Origin: Apteryx mantelli
Taxonomy: Eukaryota > Chordata > Aves > Apterygiformes > Apterygidae
Reading direction: 5' to 3'
DNA length: 64,000 nucleotides
Assembly: GCF_036417845.1 (NCBI RefSeq)
Contig: NC_089982.1
Coordinates: 62,013,684 to 62,077,683 of the forward strand
Part shown: positions 49,673-62,000 of the stretch, one piece after another
How the letters are laid out: each line of letters starts with the position of its first letter
Numbering within the stretch: the first letter of the stretch is position 1
Notes under the pieces: generated by a model
Seen by the model: the letters and a program-made list of their open reading frames with translations, nothing else
Database searches by the model: none
Told to the model about the DNA's origin: nothing
Position numbers and translations under genes: made by a program

Positions 49673-50412
49673 CTCTTTTTTCTTTTTCCTTTTTTCCTTT
49701 TTTCCTTTTTTTCCTTTTTTTCCTTTTTTTCCTTTTTTTCCTTTTTTCCTTTTTTCCTTTTTCCTTTTTCCTTTTTTCCTTTTTCCTTTTTCCTTTTTTC
49801 CTTTTTTCCTTTTTTCCTTTTTCCTTTTTCCTTTTTCCTTTTTTCCTTTTTCCTTTTTCCTTTTTTCCTTTTTTCCTTTTTTCCTTTTTTCCTTTTTTCC
49901 TTTTTCCTTTTTTCCTTTTTCCTTTTTTCCTTTTTCCTTTTTTTCCTTTTTCCTTTTTTCCTTTTTTCCTTTTTTCCTTTTTTCCTTTTTTTCCTTTTTT
50001 CCTTTTTTCCTTTTTTCCTTTTTTTCTTTTTTCTTTTTTCTTTTTCCTTTTTTCCTTTTTTCCTTTTTTCCTTTTTTCCTTTTCCCTTTTTCCTTTTCCC
50101 TTTTTCCTTTTCCCCTTTTCCCCTTTTCCCCTTTTCCTTCCTTTTCCTTCCTTTTCCTTCCTTTTCCTTCCTTTTCCTTCCTTTTCCTTCCTTTTCCTTC
50201 CTTTTCCTTCCTTTTCCTTCCTTTTCCTTCCTTTTCCTTCCTTTTCCTTCCTTTTCCTTCCTTTTCCTTCCTTTTCCTTCCTTTTCCTTCCTTTTCCTTC
50301 CTTTTCCTTCCTTTTCCTTCCTTTTCCTTCCTTTTCCTTCCTTTTCCTTCCTTTTCCTTCCTTTTCCTTCCTTTTCCTTCCTTTTTCCCTTTCCCCTTCC
50401 TTCCCTTTCCCC
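49673..50412. repeat. 740-bp uninterrupted polypyrimidine tract with 25-copy 10-bp array
   Basis: Every base from 49673 to 50412 on the plus strand is C or T. The left part (to about 50100) is built of T runs of 4-7 separated by CC. The right part (50131-50380) is 25 exact copies of CTTTTCCTTC. On the KLF3 sense strand the array is a GGAAGGAAAA repeat. It abuts the CpG island on the upstream side of KLF3. Mirror-symmetric purine/pyrimidine DNA of this kind can form triplex (H-DNA). The long Phe/Pro/Ser and Lys/Gly/Glu ORFs across it are artefacts. Confidence 0.97.
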
Positions 50413-53400
50413 AATTCTTAAGTCATGCAACTGGCCCAGGTGTGCCCCCGGCCACCCGAGCCACTGGGGCCCCTGAGGTGCTGAATGCTGCCAGCTCAGC
50501 CCACCTACTCAATGTACCCAGGAATGCCCGGTTCCCCCCGAACAAACTGTAAGCGTTAAAATCTGTGGGGTGACACTGACTTTAGGCAGGTTTCACTGGA
50601 GTCTAAATGGGGGACAAGCTGTGGAGCAAACCCCCTGGTTTTCCCACCCTTTGGGCTCCTCTCCCAGCCAGGGCCACACAGCTGGAGTGGGGAAGCCTTG
50701 GCCCCTGCCCTGGCACAGCTCCTGCTCGGTGCTGCGCAGGTTATAAGGGAAGGCGTGGCCCTGAGGAGCTTACATTAAACAACAGGAAAGCAGTGTTCAG
50801 AGCAGGGTGAGCTGTAGTTCTGAGGACGTTTTACATTCTGGAGTGGCATGAGAACAATGAGGTGCGCAATGACAATGTGGGAACAAAATTTGTCCCAAGA
50901 CTGCGCTTGCTGGTTGAGACGGGAATGTCAGTGGAGTGCACTGCATGTACAGCTTGTGAAATAGAAGCCACTTATTTAGATACCCAAGTATAGACAGAGG
51001 AACTTAACTTGGGATATTGTTGTTTTAAAAAAAATACTGGGCTACTGTCTCAATGCCATAACTTAGGCAAAAAGTCTGCCACTAATTTGCCATATTGAGC
51101 TTATAATTATTATATATTCATTACGGACTATAAGTACTGTACTCTTCTGATTCATATATGATACCTAAAAACAAAAGCAAGAGGCAAATTTGGCACTTGG
51201 CAAGGCCCTGATCTGCAGTGAGAATTGTGTAGATGGATGAAAAGCCAGTGATGCTTTCTGCAGATGGAGAGGTCCCCCTGTGGGACCCTGATTACATGCT
51301 GGCTCTCGTGGGTAAGACCAGTGGTAGGTGCTGAGCATCTCCAGCTCCTGAAGATCACACCAGATCAAGCGCCTATAGAGGACCCTAACTTAACAAACCT
51401 CTTTTTGCATGTTTGGGTTGTTGTTTCTGTTCTCTTTATTATCTTAGTCAATAGTGCTGTAAAACCAAAACAAAGAGGGAAGGGAAGAGGATCAGGGGAA
51501 ATGTTTTTAAGCACTTCGCTGTGCACAGGCACATGTTCAGTCTATGTCTTTTTATTTCTAGGATGTTTTAATGCATCCCTTGACTTAGCTTACTAGTCTG
51601 TATGTCTTTAAAAAGTGAGCTAAGACACCAGTTTGAAACCCCAAAGGGTATGACTCAGTGACACAACAATAAATTGTAGCATCTCCTGCTAAGCAATTAT
51701 ACTGTATCATGTCACAACAAGGTATTGTTGAAATATTATCATGTAGCTCTTAAAGAATGATTTTTTTATTACACGTCTATAAAATAAACAAAATTGTGGT
51801 GTTAGAACATACATATGGGCAAAAAACATTGCATTAGGGCTGCGAAAGGGAGCTGCTGCTGCAGTTTTCTTATATGAACGTGCTCAAGATAAAGTAGCCA
51901 TGTCCCAGTTTTGTATTCTTATTCTGGTGAACTAGCACTGGTTACACAGGTAACTGAAACCCCTAAGTCCGGGACAGAGTTGTCTTGATGTCAAATTGTG
52001 AGAAATGCCAAAATATTTAGCAGTAATAAGTCATGCTGCTGCTCCTGGTAAAGTCAATGGGTTTTCATATTAACTATTATTTAATTCTGGCCTCAGATGA
52101 ACCTGTTTCAATCCATTGTAATTTCACTGTGTTCTGTGAAGTCACTTTGGATTTATATTAGCAAATGTGAGAGAGGATTGTGAATGATGCTTTCGCTGTG
52201 CAAAGGAAGATCCTACATCTGTCAGCATTTCATCATCTTCCTGTGTTTGGTCTCCACACTTTAACAAATCCAAAATTTGAAGGGATGTTCAAGGTATCAG
52301 TGATCAGAATCTGATTGGTTTTAATGGGAATTGAAAAACCAGGAGGGAAAAACTGGGGATGCAGAGAGCCCTTGCCATCAGGTTAGCAGACCCAGCAGTT
52401 TTAACCAGGTCTGGGAGTATTTCTAGATCAAAGGGCTGGCTGATGGCAGCTCTTAACATCTTCCAGCACAACACCTCCTCCATCTTAACTCTGCTCATCA
52501 TCCCAGCAACATTTCAAGTGTTGACATGCTGAATGACTTCTCTCTCAAAACAGAAAGAAGAGCAGTGGTGCACATTCTCTGGTATGGAAAGAATAAAGAG
52601 TATTGCTAGGGTCTCCTTTGGTTTGTAACCTGTGGGATGAATCCTTGTCATGAGATGGAGGATTTGATGTGACGTCACTAAACTAGTTCTGGAATGAAAG
52701 AAAGGAAAGAGGGGTCATCACATAGCCAGCAATTTTCATTACTTGTGTTAAACAGTTCACATCTAGGAAGAACCATGAATTTCACACTTCAAATTGTACA
52801 CTAACGTGTTTTGCACACCAAGTGTTTAATCTCAACAGTACAGTAACAACCTAGGCCAATGCTGTAATTCCAAGCTTTACAAATGTGGAAATTGAGACAG
52901 TAGGAGTTTAAATGATTTAGAGGCTTAGGTATGTCTACAGTGCAGTCACAGGCAGACCTGAGCTGGTCTTAAACTCGTCAGCTTGGGTACTGGTAGCAAT
53001 CCAACTGCGGTAGCATGGCCCTCAGAGTAGGCTGGAAAACATGCCCAAAAAGCTGGGTAAATACCTGAGCGGGTAGACTGGCCTGAACTCTATGGCTAGA
53101 CTACTGCTGGTGCCTAAGCTACCTAATTGAAAGCTGGCCTGGCTATGTTTACACTCTATTGCAGTCAGCTCGGCTGTAGTATAGACAAAGGCGCCTGCAA
53201 ATTACCTGGCTCAGGCCTGTCTTCTGGCAGACAGCTCTTGCAGCTCTGGGAGCTAAGTGGGTAGAGTCAACTCACTGGTCCCTGTGAAAGACCTTCCTGA
53301 AAGACCTAAGTGTTATTCAACACTTCACAGTGAAAGACAAGACTCACTTTTATTACGCTGAAATTTCCCACATAGGCTGGTGGGCCCCATCCTATAGCCA

Positions 53401-55614
53401 CTTAGGCACGTGAGCAACACGTGAGTCAAACGCGTGTTTGCGTAATTGGGGCTGTATTGCTCAGAGGAAGGGTAGGAAGGAGTCAAGCGGCCAGGCTTCC
53501 CAGGCTTCCCAGGTCCGTCCCGCGGGTGCATGGGGAGGATGCTGCCGCGGAGCCGGGTTAGGGCCAGTGTTGAGGTGCGTGGGGCCAGGGCATGGTGCCT
53601 CCTCCCCACCTGCCCCGGCCACCGCAGAGGACCTGGGCAGCTGCCGGACCTGCTCACCCCTGAAATGAATGCTTGTTCGGTGCAGAAACAAACTTCAGAC
53701 ACCGCAACACAGGGCTCTTTTGTGTTTGCTGCCTTACGTAAGGTAGGGCTGGCCGGCTGCTCTTTTTAGTCAAAACACCACCTATGCACACATGACTGCT
53801 TTTAATAATAAAACAGCCCTCCAAGGGTCAGCCCCCTAGTCCTTAGCAGCAATCAAAATCACAGAGACAACCTTAGTGGGGGTTTAGATCTGTTCAGACA
53901 GGATGATATTTTTGAGAACAAGCATGTTTCTTTTGCCGTTGTAACTGGTACTGATGGTTGCTGGGCTTGAATTTCATTATTTGAGGTGTAGAAAGATTGT
54001 TATTTTAAGTATATAGGTTCAAGATTTAGTTCAGGAAGACCTGAGATTTCCAAAGCATAAAGAATAGCAGCAATTTTAACATTAACATTTGGTCCAGAGA
54101 CCAAATTCTCATGGAATTTACACTGATGTAAGCTCAGAGTAACTGTGGATATTGATATAATTGAGATCACAGTCTGGTCATCTGTGCAGATGCTCTGTCT
54201 CTTACTTCTTACTGGTCTTGAACTTTACTGCTGTGCAATTTTAGGAACTGCATTTTCCTGAATACTGGGGCTGGAATTTCTTTTTGGTGTGTAGAACAGG
54301 AAATGGAAAGATGATGTGATTTGCTCATACAAAAAAATCTGTACATTCAGTGGTTTGGTTATAAAAGTTCTGTTGCTTATCAATCCCAAAATTCCAAAAT
54401 AAGCAGTGAAAGTCTTGAATCAATGTGAAGTCCAGAGAAGTAATTTTTCTCTCTGCTATCCTCAAAAAATCTTGATTGTTATAATTCAGTTAGACAGAAA
54501 GTCAAATCCTTAACAAATGAAAGTTGGCTTTACTGTATCAAAAATAATTTAGATGTGTCAATTTATGTCTGTTGAGATTCATATTATGTAAAAGCTGCTT
54601 CAAGTTTGCTCAGTCAGGCAACTAAAAGGATGCAATGTCAAATTCTTCCTACTATAAAAATATGACTTGGATCTGCCAGTAGATACTTAAGGTTAATATA
54701 TCTATGGTCTCCAATTATTATTTGTTTGCTTGGCTATGGGAAAATAGATGAATCTTAAAATAATCTGTTAAATTTTTGGTTTGATTAAAGCATTTCTTTC
54801 CCCATTTTGCCATTTTCTATTATGTATGGCTTCCACTTTATATAACTTGACTAGGGTACAAATTGACCTTTGGAGATCTCTGAGACATCCAGAGATCATA
54901 GGTTTTTATGTGTCCTTCTACCGGAACAGAGGAACAACTTTGGGTTTAATTTGAATGATTGAGAGGTATCTTAAAAAAAAAAGGCAATTTTTTTTCTCCT
55001 TTCACATTTGGGGAGTTTGTTTACTTGAACAGTTTAGGATAGGATGTACAGTCAGAAATTCAGAGTCAAATTCAGGTCTGACATAACTCCATTGACTTAC
55101 TGGAATTTCCACAGTAACGAATGACTCATAATGCCCAATATTCAAAAACAGCCTCCAAAGGCATGTAGTTTGGGGAAACAATGTTTTGTTTTTTTCATGC
55201 AAATCTGGTATTGCAAGAAAAATATATACCAACAATTTGAAAAATTAATGTAAGACTGAAAAATTTTGTTTCTCTTTAATGTCATTAAATACTTACTGAA
55301 TGGTTAGCACCTTTCTCAGCTAATTTTTGAGATCCTAAAATGGCTTATCAGACAAAGCATAGAATTAATTCTTTCATTTGAGGAGATGTACTGAAGTTGG
55401 TGTGATATTGGTTCATTCCCTTGATTGAACAAACTCTGTGGAACTTGTCCAGTTTTGACTGGGTTAACCCCTGGAATGGTCTAGCTGCCATCTTTATCTA
55501 ATGCTTTGTATATTGTATAGTTCAGTATATTAAAAAAAATATTTCACTAGAGGCTATGACATATAAAAGTATATAGGCAAAACAATTGGCCTCACTCATG
55601 TACTGCAGAACATT
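50413..55614. other. Intergenic DNA upstream of KLF3
   Basis: No recognisable gene. A GC-rich patch of about 400 bp at 53.4-53.75 kb contains two CACGTG E-boxes (53407, 53418), and a possible old DNA-transposon relic lies at 52932-53187. In mammals a noncoding antisense gene starts near the KLF3 promoter, and an exon of such an RNA could be present here, but I cannot identify one. Confidence 0.5.
52932..53187. mobile_element. Possible non-autonomous DNA transposon relic (MITE-like)
   Basis: The ends form imperfect inverted repeats: TGTCTACAGTGCAG at 52932-52945 against TGTCTATACTACAG read in reverse from 53187, with 11 of 14 matches, bounding 256 bp with no coding capacity. The flanks show no clear target-site duplication, so an old copy or chance are both possible. 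Confidence 0.3.
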
Positions 55615-56018
55615 GTTGGTGAGGAGAGGCTGAGAGAGCTGGGCTTGTTCAGCCTGGACAAGAGGCGGTTTTGGGTAACCTACCAGCAACCCCCAGCACC
55701 TATGAGGAGGTCACTGAGGATATGAAACCAGGCTCTTTGCTGAAGAACACACCAGGAGAAGGACAGATGGTGGTCATAAAAATGGGGGAGGGGAGTTTCC
55801 ACCCAATAGAAGGAAAAATAGTTTTTCTCTATGAATATTTGGAGCAGGCTGCCCAGAGAGGCTCTTGAATCTCTGTCCCTGGAGGTTTTCAGGATCCGAC
55901 TGGGCAAAGCCTAGAACAATCTGGTTTGAATTCAGTGCTGAACCTGCTTTGAGCAAGATGTTGAACTAAATGACCTCCTGAGGTCCCTTCCAACCTGAGC
56001 CATGCTGTGATTCTGGGA
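55615..56018 (+). mobile_element. Old CR1 LINE fragment, 3' region
   Basis: CR1-type sequence: GAGAGGCTGAGAGAGCTGGG and TTGTTCAGCCTGGACAAGAG at the left. GAGCAGGCTGCCCAGAGAGG, then AGGTCCCTTCCAACCTGAGC and GTGATTCTGGGAT, lie at the right. The middle is diverged with small deletions. It is 5'-truncated and non-coding, inserted in plus orientation upstream of KLF3. Confidence 0.85.
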
Positions 56019-59000
56019 TGCTACATAAGTGCCACTCTTAGGGGAAGATAAAGATCATTATGTGCTTCAAAATCAGGCTGTTGATGGCAGCCACTACCTA
56101 TAAAAAGTTGTATTTGTTAAAAATAAAACCTGAATGAAAATAAACTGCAAGTTAAAATTGCCATAATTCAGACAATAGCAGCAAAGTAAAGCAACAGCAG
56201 TGGGTACCATCTTTCATACCTATGTGTAGTACTACATACTTTAGCAAAAACAGTATCTATTCTCTGTTTTTACCAACAGATACCATCAATTTTTATTATT
56301 TTTTCCTTTACTGTATATTCTAAATGTTAAAACTGAAGAGGTGTTAGGGAAAATACAGCTATGCATCATTTCAAAAATATATTTTTTCTTATACCAACAT
56401 GTCTAATTTTCTGAACATCATTTCTGTCTTCATGATGCTTCCAAATTACTTTTGTAATCAATGCTATTTAGAATTTCAAAGTATCAATAAAAAGATTAAT
56501 GTCCTGTGTGATATCAGCTATAGTGTGAAATATACTCTCCTAATCTGAAATGTAATCCTTTGCCTCCTACAGAAACATCTAGTAATACCAATATTGATCT
56601 ATCTATTATAAAGAAAAGTTATTTGATAGAAAAAGTTTAATTACATCCCAGAAATACAATTTCTGTAGTGAGGAATATATATCTTCCTATCTGCAGAACT
56701 AGATTCAGGGCTCATAAATTAATGAGAGAATATACCTGTTAGATGACTATTGCTTTGGCCACCAGTGCCTTGCACTTCCAGCTACAGTGCGAAGCATGTA
56801 TGAAATTTCACTATTACAATGTGGGCAAATACTTTGAGACAGTACAGCCAGCAGAAACTTGAGATGATGATTATCTTGTAGGTCTGGTTTTTCATCCTAG
56901 TTAGGGTGTGTTACCTTAATAAGTAAGCCAAATAATTACTTATTTACAGATTCAGCAAACGGTAAGGTCACACTGGCATTTCTGAGCAAGGAACCACACT
57001 GAAGACAACTGATTAGTTAAAGTATCTGTATTTGGAATTATCTGATAGTAGTTAGAATTCAAACGAAGTCTGTGGGATTGTTAAAGAAAGGATACAGTAA
57101 TAGGAGGGAACATGGCATTCAGAACATCTAGAGACGTGGGGTACTGAATAAGTATATTGTCTACAATTCAGTTTATTGTTCAGGATTTCATTGAGAAATA
57201 TTAAAATGATAATAGTTATTAAATATATGATATTAAAATTATGTGGAAGCAAAGAAACTGTGTGACAATATGTGCAAGTCTTCCAGTTGGGCTAACAGTT
57301 TTTCAATACAATAGGAAAAGCATTTGTACATTGTGTTTCCCCAAAGATCATATAGCGTTTTATATGAATCAGTTGAAAACAACATCACAGAAACATTCTT
57401 CAGACTAAGCTTTAAGGGAAGACCTACCATTTTTGTTCCTTCTTGGGCCTTCCTAGCTATCCTACAACAGTTAATGTCTGTATTCTATTTCCAAAAATTG
57501 CCAGGTCCTTTATAAGTTCTTAACTTTTCAATGAGCATTTCAAGACACTTTCAAAGGAATCAGATTGTCAAAAAATGAGTGAGTCAGTACATTGCAGAAA
57601 TTGTTTTCCCCTGGCATTTCTCAGATGGGGCATTGTGAATCACTACTAGTTTTTTGGGGTTTTTTTGGTTTTTAATTTTGTTCCTGGTGACTGAAGGAAG
57701 AAATAGAAATGAAATGCATATATATATATATCTATGAACTACAAGCGCTGGAGTCACTGCCACCTTAGCAGCCTTATCAGTGCTGGATCATTTTAATATC
57801 CCACTTTATATTTACATAAACTCTGTGTTTTTAACATGCAAATGCAATGGGCCCATCTCTGACCAGATTTACATAATTTAGAAAAACTCCACTAACTTAA
57901 GTAGGCTAACTGTACACTTATTTAGAATATATTAAATGGGATCAGAGACTCTGTTTCAAGTACAGTAGTGTGTATGTAGCTTGCAAATATTTGAATCATT
58001 GAAGAATATCTAAATGGCCTTTGTTTGCATGGTTGAAAACTACACATGGATTAAAGCTCCTGTGTCAGTATTTGAGGAGCTATGAGATGTAAAACTGGGG
58101 TGGCAGGTACATGCAAATAAACAGGAAAGATGAAACGAGTTCTGTTCACGAGATCTGCCTACCTATATTGCCGTGTTATGTTAATTACTTCTTATTCACT
58201 TCCCGTCCTAAATGACTGTGTCCTATCTCTCTGTCTTGTTAAACACTCTCTTTGTTTCAATGAAGAAGAAGCAGCATCTGTAATAGCTCTAAAAGGAGCA
58301 TTTGTAGTAGTTGCTAAAAAAGATGAGACTACAACTGACACTAGTTTAAATAAAAAACAGAGCTAGGCATGTTATATGCCTGTGTTGCAGGGAATCTCTA
58401 ATAACCTCTTTCTCCCCAAACCTTGATGTTCAGCGTCATATACTCTCTAAGGGAATTTGTCTTTGCTGTACTTCTGTGAAATGGGGAGACATCATCACCC
58501 TTTCACTCATGGAAAGCTGAGGCAATATTAGCATGTAAAGGTGAAAATTACAGCATTTAAATCAGTAAATTCTATGCGGAACTTTCAAATGTCCGGCTCA
58601 GTTTTGAAATGTGGACTTAGACTCTGACATTTCAGCAAGTCAAGAGCTGAACCCAGGTTTCTTTAAAACATTGGGAAACTGCACATAAATCAGTCATCCA
58701 TCCTTCCCCTTCTTACATACTGGTGTCTGTTTTCAATTCAGTTATATTTGGTAGAGCAATAGAAAATTGATACATTTCGAGGCCAGTGAACTTTTTCTTA
58801 GTCATTTCCAAAATTATGAAAATGGTGGTGGCAAAGCCAAACACGTTTCAACTTTCACAAGTTGGTTTAGAGACTCTTTTTTCCCCCACAGTATGACAGA
58901 GACATATTCATGAGTAATAGGAAAATGTCTGAGGACATCCAGCATACCACCATGGTTAGGTAATTTTGCTCAGAGTTAGCTCGGAGAAAGCTGGTGTGAC

Positions 59001-62000
59001 TTGAACTGTGCCTTGCCCTCTGCCGCCTCAGGTCCCGGACACAGAAGATCTGTAGCAGCACATCGCTAGTGCAAAAGCTAACTAGCGCTGCTCCTTGGGT
59101 TAATTAGCCACATGCACGACCACACCAACCCTCTGCTTCTGGGGCTGGAGTTAGCTTGTGCCAAGGTGGGATGATTCCTCTGCACAGGGCTGTCCTGAAT
59201 GGTATAGACAAATGCAGTGTACCTTCATTCCTTTTTTCAAAAAGGAGGAATGCTTAAGAACTAAAACCATACTGCAAATTGATGGAACATGAGTGCCTAA
59301 GGCACTGTAGCATTTTTGAACATTGTACCCCGTTTCTCCTTCAGCTGCTGCTGTCTCAGGTCTGCCACCAGCTTTCCCTCAATTGTGGAATGACTGTTTG
59401 TACATGTTGCCATCTCTTGACGTCTGAACAAAATCTGCTGTTCTCCTTTCAATATTTTTAATGAGTGTCCTATGACTAGTTTCACACAATCAGTCCCAGA
59501 TGCTTCAGACACGTTGGATCCTTATGGGTCAGAGGGAAACCACACAGACTCCCAGATCTGGAATGAGGTATGAAGGGTACCTTTCTCTCTGAATGGGCTC
59601 ACACTGAACCCTCTCTTCTGTGTGTGGTTCTTACAGGAGGATGTTACTGTCCTTCCTGACATCCCTGCCCTTGCCTCTGCAAATTTGTGTTATATAACTT
59701 CATGAGGCTGAATTCCAGTATCTATAGTAACATTTAAACAGAAATAAAACAGTTACCAAAACAGGAAAAAGTTACTGAAAACTATCCAGAAGTGAGATCT
59801 TACCTCTCCTGGGTCACACAGACAGCAAAACAGGGGTTGCTGTATATTCAGAAACCATAGATTAAATCCTTATCCCTATACTCTCCTTTCACAGAGTGCA
59901 GGAGAGATGCAACAGAGGAAAAGGTCTTCACAAACCCCAGTTCCAGGAAGGAGAGAGTTTACTTGGAAGAGGAACCAGGGATGACAGCTGCATGGCTGTT
60001 CTCCAAAGATCCTTTCAGAAACTTGGTATGAGGGTTTTACTCGGGGTGGGAGTGGGAAGAGCCATGGGCATGCTGATGGCTCGGCTTTAAAGTGTATTGG
60101 TACTGCTGCTCATGTACCTGCTGAGGAGTCTTCTGGGCTGTCTAGATTACACAGGACTGCTCTGCGTAGCAGAGAAGACCAAGATTAGGAGAAGACAAAG
60201 ATGGCTTTGAAGTCAAGCTTACTCTCCTCTGTCTGCATTGAAAGAACGCTCTCTTCGTGTTCATGCTGGATGCATTTATCAATAACAAAGCTACTCCTGT
60301 GGTGATCACCTCTCAAAAAACTTCTTCAGCAAAGTCTTTTGCTGGGACACGGTCAAAGCGGATTTATGTCAATAGTGAAAATTCCACCTTTGGTGAACAG
60401 CTGTGTAAAGATATCATCATAGAGATCTGCTGTAGCAATTCTGAAACTTGCTTTAAAGTATTTGTGAATGCTCCGTATTCCTCCTTGAGCACAAAAAGGT
60501 GTCCATTTACCTTTCTTCATGCATATTCATTCTGTGCATATACTTTCAAGGGGCACTCATGCTGTGTTTGTTTCTGCAGGCATCCTAGCTGCTCTGTCAT
60601 CTCATTGGTGCATACAGTATCCAAAATGTTCCTTTGGCCTTGGTCCACTGTGTCTGTTGCAATCTCTCCTTTTTGTGAAGCCTTTGGCAAAGGACATCAG
60701 AAAAGGACAACATATTGTGCATACTTCTAATAAAAGGCCTGGAAAAAAACTGCTGACATACTAGTCAGCCATATATTCCAGGAAGAGTTGGGAATGTACA
60801 GTTTTGGGGTCATGGAGCCTCCAGTAATTTATAGAAAATATATATTTTTCATGGATAATCCTAATAGTTTTCTTCAGCAGACCATTTCAAAACTTTTAGA
60901 AATTAATTATTGCTTATAATGCAATTTACAACAGTTTTTTTTTCCTGTCATATCTGAATGCTTGGCTTTTGAAAAGAAAATATGATTTTATTGTTGGATT
61001 ATATTCTGGTGCAAATTTAGGTCTCTTTTTGGAGTGTGCTTACAGTAGTTAAGAAGTATAAATTCAGAAGAGGGCAACCTCATATCAGATTTTTAGTTAT
61101 TGGGTTTCACAGATGCAAATAAAATGTTTCAGTTATTTAAACTGTAAAATGAAAATAGAAAAAATGCTTAAACTTAAGTGGGAAGCTTTAAGGAAGTATT
61201 AGTTTAAAAATTATGACATTCAGCTAAAATAACATCTCAGAGATAACTGTTCAAAAGCAGTTGAATTTTATTGCTTTGGGGAAAATAAATGATTAAAAAA
61301 GCAAATGGATATCTTTTCTCACTAAGGACTGTGTACTTTCTGCAAAATTTGCTACTAAATCTAAAGTCTTTTAACTCTCAAATCTTCCCACAGATCATCA
61401 CAAAGATAAACATTGGTCCTTTGGAGCTGGAAGTTCTCAGAAATAAGCACTTGAGAGATTTAGAGCTTCTTATATACATACAGACACCATCAACTTAGAG
61501 AAGTCCTCAGTGACACACTTTTTCCACAGTACTCCAGAAACTAGGACTTACTCTGTCAACAAACTAGCTTTTAGTTACAAAAGTGATTAATAAAAAGGTC
61601 ACTGATCTATTTAAACTTTTTTAGCAGTCATGATCAGGGCTGGGGAAGAGAGCAAAAGGTAAATGGAAAAAGGATCAAATGTGGAATATTCTGACCACAA
61701 AGGTAATAAATATGACTTCAAGTGTACAAAAAGGAAAACTAAAAACAGTGCTTTCGGCACGTAGTAATGAAGAACTGGGGGGGATCAGAAGTTCTGGAGT
61801 GGAAAATCAACATACACACCCACAAGATGAAATGTATGAACAGCCAGCAAAAGCCCATTTCCCACATAAGTCTCATTTACATCCTTAAGTTGGAGTTAAT
61901 GCTATTAGCAGCAATTTCAATGATCTACTCTGGAAGGGAGAATTTCAGTGTGTTTTACCAAGTCTCCTGGATTCTGCAAAGACTTATGTATGTGTCTAAC

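Noticed and set aside
50131-50380. Regular repeats considered as a CRISPR-like array
   Set aside because: The unit is 10 bp with no spacers, the DNA is vertebrate and no cas-type gene is present.
48624-50552. 642-codon plus-strand ORF running through the CpG island and the polypyrimidine tract, with overlapping 421-, 289-, 453- and 253-codon ORFs
   Set aside because: Open frames appear in several frames on both strands because GC-rich DNA and pure C/T repeats lack stop codons. The products are low-complexity Ala/Arg/Pro/Gly and Phe/Pro/Ser or Lys/Gly/Glu strings with no domain.
60257-60730. 157-codon ORF, the longest in the 56-64 kb region
   Set aside because: No recognisable domain, no splice context and no homology that I can recall; its length is within chance for this much sequence. 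A protein search would decide.
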